Part shown: positions 59,149-64,000 of the stretch, piece after piece | Layout of the letters: the number at the start of each line of letters is the position of its first letter | Position numbering within the stretch: the stretch's first letter is position 1 | Source of the DNA: Leptospirales bacterium | Lineage (GTDB): Bacteria > Spirochaetota > Leptospiria > Leptospirales > Leptonemataceae | NCBI GenBank assembly: GCA_019694685.1 | Contig: JAIBBM010000004.1 | Location: forward strand, 1-64,000 | Direction of reading: 5' to 3' | Length of the DNA stretch: 64,000 nt | Position numbers and translations under genes: made by a program | The notes under the pieces: model-generated | Told to the model about the DNA's origin: nothing | Database searches by the model: none | Seen by the model: the letters and a program-made list of their open reading frames with translations, nothing else

Positions 59149-60410
59149 AAGAAGTAAGCATAGGAATCCTCGGGGCGGGCAACGTTGGCCGCGGCCTCAT
59201 TGAATTGATCGCGCGAGACGGAGAGGCAATCGCCGCGCGCACTGGCATTCGCCTGAAAGTCGCCGCTGTATTTGACCGCTCGTATCAGAAAAAGTCTGAG
59301 GCACTCGCGGGTGTTCCTGCTTCCGACGATCCTTCGATTGTACTATCGAACCCCGATGTATCCATCGTAGTCGAGCTGTTAGGTGGTCTGTCCCCCGCAG
59401 GCGATTTGATTCGCTCTGCACTGAGCGCGGGTAAGGCTGTTGTGACTGCAAATAAGGCGCTCGTCTCTTCGCCTGCAGGCCCTGAGCTACTCAAACTCGC
59501 GCAGGATCAAAACTTGAATTTTGGTTTCGAGGCTGCTGTCGCGGGTGCCATTCCGATCATTCGCACTCTTCGCATGCATTGTGTTTCCGGGGAAGTGCGC
59601 TCTATTCGCGGAATTCTCAATGGCACATGCAACTACATGATCACTCGCATGGAAGAGGACGGACTGGATTACGATGCTGCACTTCGCCTTGCTCAGGAGA
59701 AGGGATTTGCGGAAGCGGATCCAACCTTTGATGTAAGCGGTCAGGACGCAGCACAGAAGCTTGCAATCCTTGCGGGCATTGCTCTGGATTCCTATGTTCC
59801 CGTGGATCGTCTTCGCGTAGAGGGAATTGAGTCGATTCGCCCCGTGGATTTGAAGATCGCGCGACGCATGGGCTGGGTGATTCGACTTCTTGCCATTGCG
59901 CGTCGCACAGACGCAGGAGAATTGCTGCGCGTTCATCCGGCCATGATTCAAGAGGATCACATCCTCGCTTCCGTCAAAGAAGAAAGAAATGCAGTGTTTG
60001 TGGATTCGACTTCTGCTGGTCCATCATTGCTTGTAGGAAAGGGTGCAGGATCGCATCCAACTGCCACCGCAGTTCTCAGTGACGTGATTGATCTGGCGCG
60101 CGGGGGAGAAGTGAGGCCTGCTCTGTTTCAAAAAACGGAGCCAGAAGCGCGGGCGGATTTCAATTATCGTTTTTATGTGCGTGTGCAAACGCATGATCGT
60201 CCGGGCGTACTTGCGGAAATCGCAACCGTGTTTGCGGATCATGACATTTCCATAGCATCTTTTCACCAGGAAGAAGGTCCAGAGCCAGTGCAGCTTGTAA
60301 TTGTCACTCATGCCGCACTCGAAAGTGCCATGTTTGAGGCAGTCGCAGAGATGGATCGCCTTCGCGCTGTTATGCTTCCTTCTGTAGTGATTCGAATCGA
60401 AGACTTATGA
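59145..60410 (+). CDS. hom: Homoserine dehydrogenase
   Basis: 421 residues. It reduces aspartate semialdehyde to homoserine, the branch to threonine, methionine and isoleucine. The nucleotide site is GILGAGNVGRGLIELI, then VVELLGG and AVVTANKALVSSPAGPELL. The catalytic region has FEAAVAGAIPIIRTL, GILNGTCNYMITRM and EADPTFDVSGQDAAQKLAI with the essential Lys/Asp. C-terminal ACT domain from about 345 (RPGVLAEIATVFADHDISIA), so feedback control by threonine is likely. TTG start overlaps the upstream stop. Confidence 0.95.
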   Translation: MKEVSIGILGAGNVGRGLIELIARDGEAIAARTGIRLKVAAVFDRSYQKKSEALAGVPASDDPSIVLSNPDVSIVVELLGGLSPAGDLIRSALSAGKAVVTANKALVSSPAGPELLKLAQDQNLNFGFEAAVAGAIPIIRTLRMHCVSGEVRSIRGILNGTCNYMITRMEEDGLDYDAALRLAQEKGFAEADPTFDVSGQDAAQKLAILAGIALDSYVPVDRLRVEGIESIRPVDLKIARRMGWVIRLLAIARRTDAGELLRVHPAMIQEDHILASVKEERNAVFVDSTSAGPSLLVGKGAGSHPTATAVLSDVIDLARGGEVRPALFQKTEPEARADFNYRFYVRVQTHDRPGVLAEIATVFADHDISIASFHQEEGPEPVQLVIVTHAALESAMFEAVAEMDRLRAVMLPSVVIRIEDL

Positions 60411-61741
60411 TTCATCCAATTCGTGCACTTCGGGACATGGTTTGCCTCCTTCAGCGCGAGTCTATGTCCGCGCCGGTTCGCTCTGTTCTGGATTTCGAGG
60501 AGAAGAATGGCGCGCGCATGGCAAATCTGTTTCGCTATGCGCTGGCCGCTCTCATCGCCATTCCCATTGTATTTGCAGCACAGAATGGTAGAGAACTGAT
60601 CATCAACCTGGTCGCACTTTCTGCATATCTTCTCTTTACGATTCTTCATACCGTGTTGCTTCGGAGAAGATCGAGCTCCTTCATGGTGGTTTTTAACTAC
60701 CTGGCAGTCCTTTATGATTACGTGCTCATTAGCGGCCTCATCGTTTACTACAGCAAACTTGTGAGTCCGGGGAATTTCGCGCATGCAGCGAAGAATCCAA
60801 CACTGCTTTATTTTCTCTTTCCTCTTGCTCTGACTGTTTTGCAGTTTCGCCTCAGGCTTCTGATCTTCGCACTGATCTGCCTTTGCACATTCTGGTGGTC
60901 TCTCATCGCCTACGGTGTGTTCACTGGAATGCCACTTACAAACGACTGGAACGAGTACCTTCTGGGCCCGGCTGTGATTCTGTCTGACGCAGTCACCAGA
61001 CCTGTTCCATTTGTTGGGCTGGCGCTTCTATTGTCTTATAGCATTTACAGATCTATTTTTATGATTCGTAGAATTGGAGATCTGGAGAGTCGCCGTGCAT
61101 CTCTGGCGCGATTCTTTTCTCCAGATGTCGTGGAAGAGTTGAGCTCTACGGATAGCAATCTATCTCCTGGAGTGCGTCAGAGAGTGACGATTCTCTTCAT
61201 GGACATTCGCAATTTCACGAAGATGTCAGAAGGAATGGATTCTGCGGATCTGGCTGCCTTCCTCACTGACTTTCGCGACAGAATGATCGCCGCGATCTTC
61301 GAGCACGGCGGAACCATCGATAAGTTCGTAGGCGACGCAATCATGGCAACGTTCGGTACTCCAAGGCCTTCTCCCGTGGCCGGACTCGATGCGCGAAATG
61401 CAGTTCAGGCAGGACTTGCGATGAAACGTGCCCTCGCGGATCTGAATCGCGATCGAGAAAGAAAAGGGCTGCCTCTAATAGGAATCGGAATTGGAATTCA
61501 CACAGGGGAAGTATTCTGCGGAACGATTGGGTCCGAAGGCAGAGTGGAGTACACCGTGATTGGAGATGCAGTCAATACAGCTTCGCGCATAGAATCCATG
61601 TGCAAATTCTTGAAGGTGGACTTTCTCATTTCGGAGGCAGTCTTCGAAGACCAGCAAGGTGCAGTTCGCACTGTGAAGATGCCGCTCGTGCGCGTCAAAG
61701 GGAAGGAATTCCCTGTGGCCACGTATCAAGTTCTGGAGTAG
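60407..61741 (+). CDS. Membrane-bound class III adenylate/guanylate cyclase
   Basis: 444 residues. About six membrane helices in 40-225 (ALAALIAIPIVFAAQ, LIINLVALSAYLLFTI, YVLISGLIVYYS, LYFLFPLALTVLQ, and others), then the cyclase: ILFMDIRNFTKMSEG (first metal Asp), FVGDAIMATFG (second metal Asp), GIGIGIHTGEVFCGTIGS, and EYTVIGDAVNTASRIE with Asn and Arg of the active site. It should make cAMP or cGMP. ATGA overlap with hom, an unusual operon partner. It resembles the REC-linked cyclase at 37516 in its cyclase part. Confidence 0.9.
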   Translation: MIHPIRALRDMVCLLQRESMSAPVRSVLDFEEKNGARMANLFRYALAALIAIPIVFAAQNGRELIINLVALSAYLLFTILHTVLLRRRSSSFMVVFNYLAVLYDYVLISGLIVYYSKLVSPGNFAHAAKNPTLLYFLFPLALTVLQFRLRLLIFALICLCTFWWSLIAYGVFTGMPLTNDWNEYLLGPAVILSDAVTRPVPFVGLALLLSYSIYRSIFMIRRIGDLESRRASLARFFSPDVVEELSSTDSNLSPGVRQRVTILFMDIRNFTKMSEGMDSADLAAFLTDFRDRMIAAIFEHGGTIDKFVGDAIMATFGTPRPSPVAGLDARNAVQAGLAMKRALADLNRDRERKGLPLIGIGIGIHTGEVFCGTIGSEGRVEYTVIGDAVNTASRIESMCKFLKVDFLISEAVFEDQQGAVRTVKMPLVRVKGKEFPVATYQVLE

Positions 61742-61743
61742 CA

Positions 61744-62070
61744 GTGATTTCATATCCGTGCAGGCTGGTGCTTCATGAGCATACACAATCGCACGGAGAT
61801 CTTTTTATCTTATTTGGTGAACTGCTCATCACGTACGAATGGCCTGCCTCAGATCTTTCGCCTGTTTTCAGTGCTGTCGCTTGCGGACCGTTTGAGATCC
61901 ATCAATCTGAGACTGGTCTCAAATTGATTCGAAAGGCAGATCACAGACTCTTCTACTGGGACCATTCGGGCGAAGTTTCCGGGAACCGGGGTTTCATCCG
62001 CCAGATCGCTCGTGGGAACATTTTCATGATGAACGATTCCTTCCCGCAGGAAATCTGCGTGAAAATTTAG
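61744..62070 (+). CDS. Small conserved-looking protein, unknown
   Basis: 108 residues beginning GTG, two bases after the cyclase stop. Sequence ISYPCRLVLHEHTQSHGDLF, LLITYEWPASDLSPVFSAVA, KADHRLFYWDHSGEVSGNRG. Aromatic and His-rich, without membrane helix or signal. I recognise no family. The longer frame from 61600 overlaps the cyclase gene and is rejected. Existence is supported only by position and length. Confidence 0.5.
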   Translation: MISYPCRLVLHEHTQSHGDLFILFGELLITYEWPASDLSPVFSAVACGPFEIHQSETGLKLIRKADHRLFYWDHSGEVSGNRGFIRQIARGNIFMMNDSFPQEICVKI

Positions 62071-62106
62071 GGGTGCACTTCGCGCCGCTGTGGCGATTTC
62101 TGGCTC

Positions 62107-63225
62107 ATGGCTGTTCCATTTATTGATCTGAAGAGATGGGAGCCAGGCTTTCAGGATGCCTGGCAGAAGAAGGTGCGCGAGCTGTCTGAATCAGCTCAGT
62201 TCATCGGAGGGCCGGAAGTGGCCGGTCTGGAAGCGGATCTGGTACGCGAAACGGGTGCGAAGCATTGCATCGGCTGCGCGAACGGAACCGACGCACTCCA
62301 GCTTGCTCTTCGCGCAGCGGGAGTAGGTCGCGGGGATACGGTTCTGCTTCCCGATGCAACATTCTGGGCCACATTCGAAGCTGTAGTAAACGTCGGTGCG
62401 GATCCTGTGACCGTAGACATTGACATGACGGATCTGCAGATGGACTACGATCTATTTGTTCAGGCAGTTCGTACTCACAAACCAAAAGCAGCCATGCTCG
62501 TTCATCTCTACGGTTGGGGTTCGCGTCGTCTGGAAGACTATCGTCAGTTTTGTCGCGAGAACCATGTGATCCTCATCGAAGATGGTGCCCAGGCTTACGG
62601 AGCCACATACAAAGGCAATTCTCTCTATAAGGACGCACTTCTTTCAACTGTGAGTTTTTATCCTGCGAAAGTCCTGGGTGGAGCAGGGGATGCGGGTGCG
62701 GTCTTCACAAGCAGCGACGAATATGCAGAGCGTCTTCGTTCCCTGGGCAATCATGGTCGTGCAACTCATTACTCTTATGGTCTGGTTGGTTGGAATTCCA
62801 GGATCTCTGCTTTTCAGGCAGCTTACATTCGCCTTTCCATTCCGCATGTGAAATCTCGCATCGAAAGCAGAAGAGCGGCCGTGAAACAATACCGCACTCA
62901 TCTGGGGGAACTTCCTTCTGTTCGTCCGCCGGAAGGATTTGAAGAAAATGGTTATCTTTACTGCATTCTTTACAATCCATCGGAGAGATCTTCTGTAGAA
63001 GCGCGGTTGAAAGAGAAGGGGATCGGATTTGCAAATACATATCCCGGAAGTATGTCTTCGCAGGCTGGCGCGAAAGGCTATATCAAAGCAGCAGTCGGTG
63101 GAGACAATGCACGCAAGCTTGCAGAAAGCATTCTCAATCCTCCACTGTTTCCGTACATGACGGATGCAGAGGTTTCAGAAGTAGTGCAGAGCCTGCGACC
63201 TAAAGCCGCGCCGTTTGTTGGTTGA
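62107..63225 (+). CDS. DegT/DnrJ/EryC1/StrS-family aminotransferase
   Basis: 372 residues. PFIDLKRWEPGF start, IGCANGTDALQLALRAAG (PLP phosphate loop), VHLYGWGSRR, LIEDGAQAYGATY (Asp that pairs with the PLP ring), TVSFYPAKVLGGAGDAGAV with the Schiff-base Lys, and ISAFQAAYIRLSI. It is a sugar aminotransferase of the ArnB/WecE/DesV group and probably makes an amino-sugar nucleotide. Compare RfbH at 16662, which lacks the Lys. No other sugar genes adjoin it. Confidence 0.92.
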   Translation: MAVPFIDLKRWEPGFQDAWQKKVRELSESAQFIGGPEVAGLEADLVRETGAKHCIGCANGTDALQLALRAAGVGRGDTVLLPDATFWATFEAVVNVGADPVTVDIDMTDLQMDYDLFVQAVRTHKPKAAMLVHLYGWGSRRLEDYRQFCRENHVILIEDGAQAYGATYKGNSLYKDALLSTVSFYPAKVLGGAGDAGAVFTSSDEYAERLRSLGNHGRATHYSYGLVGWNSRISAFQAAYIRLSIPHVKSRIESRRAAVKQYRTHLGELPSVRPPEGFEENGYLYCILYNPSERSSVEARLKEKGIGFANTYPGSMSSQAGAKGYIKAAVGGDNARKLAESILNPPLFPYMTDAEVSEVVQSLRPKAAPFVG

Positions 63226-63236
63226 ACGGGAGAACA

Positions 63237-63974
63237 CTATTGTGCGAGTCTGAAGCGTGCGCGTGAAAACTCCGCTTTCTTCGCATAGTCCCTGAATTTA
63301 TCGCGCACTTTCATGCGTTCTTCTACAGGGCGCTGGTGGTTGTACTTTTCTGGAAAAGTAGTGCTTTCGTTCAGCATGTTTTGCAGGGAGCGCAAACGGT
63401 ATCCCAGTTCCTCGGGTGTATTTCCAAATCCGGCCGGGATCGTAGAGGAAACGGCAACACCCCAGTTTGCGAGTGTTTCCAATCGATTTTCAATCTTCTC
63501 GATTGTGTCTATGCAGAGAAAAAGTCCCTCTGACCGGCCAGCTTTTATGAGTGCGAAAGCCAGATCATCCGCTCTGTAGTCAACAAGGCCCGACTCGCCG
63601 AACTTGCCCTCGAATGCGCGGTATCGCAGGATAGACTGATCGATCAGTTTCTGGTCTTTGGCATCCGGTTCGCTCGTCGTTTCGACCAATCCGCGGATCG
63701 CGAAGCATTCATCGTCCACCCATTCTTGATTGGATTGAATCAGTGTGAGGTATGCTTCGATTTTCTCGTGTGTGCCAGGTTCTTTGAAAGTCCAAAGCGC
63801 AACTAAAGTATTTGCATTCCATTGCTTTCGATCCAGTCTCTGGAGTAGATACGGAATGCATTTGCGATCCATCTTGCGAGAGCATACGATTGCAATGAAA
63901 TCGCTGGTCGAAATATTTTCACGGAGGAACGTTAGCTGATCTTCAAGCAACGGCGCTTCAGCAACGACGGACAT
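63237..63974 (-). CDS. Unrecognised cytoplasmic protein, HEAT-like
   Basis: 245 residues, helical and charged, no signal or membrane segment. Segments such as CIPYLLQRLDRKQWNANTLV and DECFAIRGLVETTSEPDA suggest HEAT-like repeats, followed by a longer helix in the C-terminal part (ERMKVRDKFRDYAKKAEFSR). I recognise no family. ATG at 63974 follows GGGGAA. Convergent with the DegT gene. Confidence 0.7.
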   Translation of the reverse strand: MSVVAEAPLLEDQLTFLRENISTSDFIAIVCSRKMDRKCIPYLLQRLDRKQWNANTLVALWTFKEPGTHEKIEAYLTLIQSNQEWVDDECFAIRGLVETTSEPDAKDQKLIDQSILRYRAFEGKFGESGLVDYRADDLAFALIKAGRSEGLFLCIDTIEKIENRLETLANWGVAVSSTIPAGFGNTPEELGYRLRSLQNMLNESTTFPEKYNHQRPVEERMKVRDKFRDYAKKAEFSRARFRLAQ

Positions 63975-64000
63975 TTCCCCATATTTCGCGCCGCGCCGAA

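Noticed and set aside
1..64000. CRISPR arrays, transposons, integrase genes, rRNA and tRNA genes
   Set aside because: No regular repeat-spacer pattern, no transposase or integrase motifs, no terminal repeats and no tRNA cloverleaf were seen while reading both strands.

Overview
The window reads as a chromosomal segment of a Gram-negative spirochaete of the Leptospirales type (Leptospira, Leptonema or Turneriella relatives, or an uncultured member). This is inferred, not proven. The supporting signs are a high density of secreted lipoproteins with loose lipoboxes (beta-propeller, BNR-like and LamG-like), several class III nucleotide cyclases and CheY/LytTR-type signalling proteins, a DnaC-like loader with an N-terminal cysteine cluster, an FcpA-like abundant alpha-helical periplasmic protein, FecR plus alginate-export proteins, and LPS-type sugar genes. 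Base composition is close to 50% GC. Genes are packed tightly, and many stop/start codons overlap as ATGA, GTGA or TTGA. No rRNA, tRNA, transposase, integrase or CRISPR array was seen.

Layout. 1-2545 (minus): acyl-CoA thioesterase (cut by the window edge), then a dnaC-like / folK / HET-C-like operon. 2660-5915: an abundant FcpA-like protein with its own terminator and two lipoproteins. 5984-8239: a GlxA-type regulator divergent from a DUF1304 protein and a short-chain dehydrogenase. 8256-10901: an LpxR-like outer-membrane protein and an rRNA methyltransferase. 10998-20109: surface-polysaccharide block, with a GT-C-like membrane protein opposite an eight-gene overlapping operon (rfbF-rfbG-rfbH-epimerase-reductase-gtrB-like-GT2-gtrA-like) that should make and attach a CDP-linked 3,6-dideoxyhexose. 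20173-25941: lipoproteins, UPF0114, an OmpA/PD40 protein and a GHL10-type hydrolase. 26021-27902: an iron permease (FTR1) with a Fur-box-like site and a partner lipoprotein. 27957-32517: a run of secreted proteins. 32521-36617: two SDR epimerases divergent from a TetR repressor with a clear operator, then gpsA. 36678-46411: HDOD and REC-cyclase proteins, a photolyase operon, a glutamate-synthase-like FMN enzyme and a LytS/LytTR two-component pair. 46412-49974: a membrane-bound sigma-54 activator and, beside it, a perfect sigma-54 promoter driving a roughly 430-nt structured RNA that ends in a strong terminator. 50136-58780: FecR/porin/acyltransferase, an OPA-type transporter, and a diheme cytochrome with a beta-helix partner. 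58885-63974: homoserine dehydrogenase, adenylate cyclase, a DegT aminotransferase and an unknown protein.

Most notable is the 49.3-50.0 kb intergenic region. No convincing gene is present, but a textbook -24/-12 promoter, palindromes at enhancer distance, many self-complementary helices, nine GGGGG runs and an intrinsic terminator line up in one direction. This suggests a sensor-activator that controls a regulatory RNA, comparable in layout to CbrB-crcZ of Pseudomonas but with unrelated sequence.
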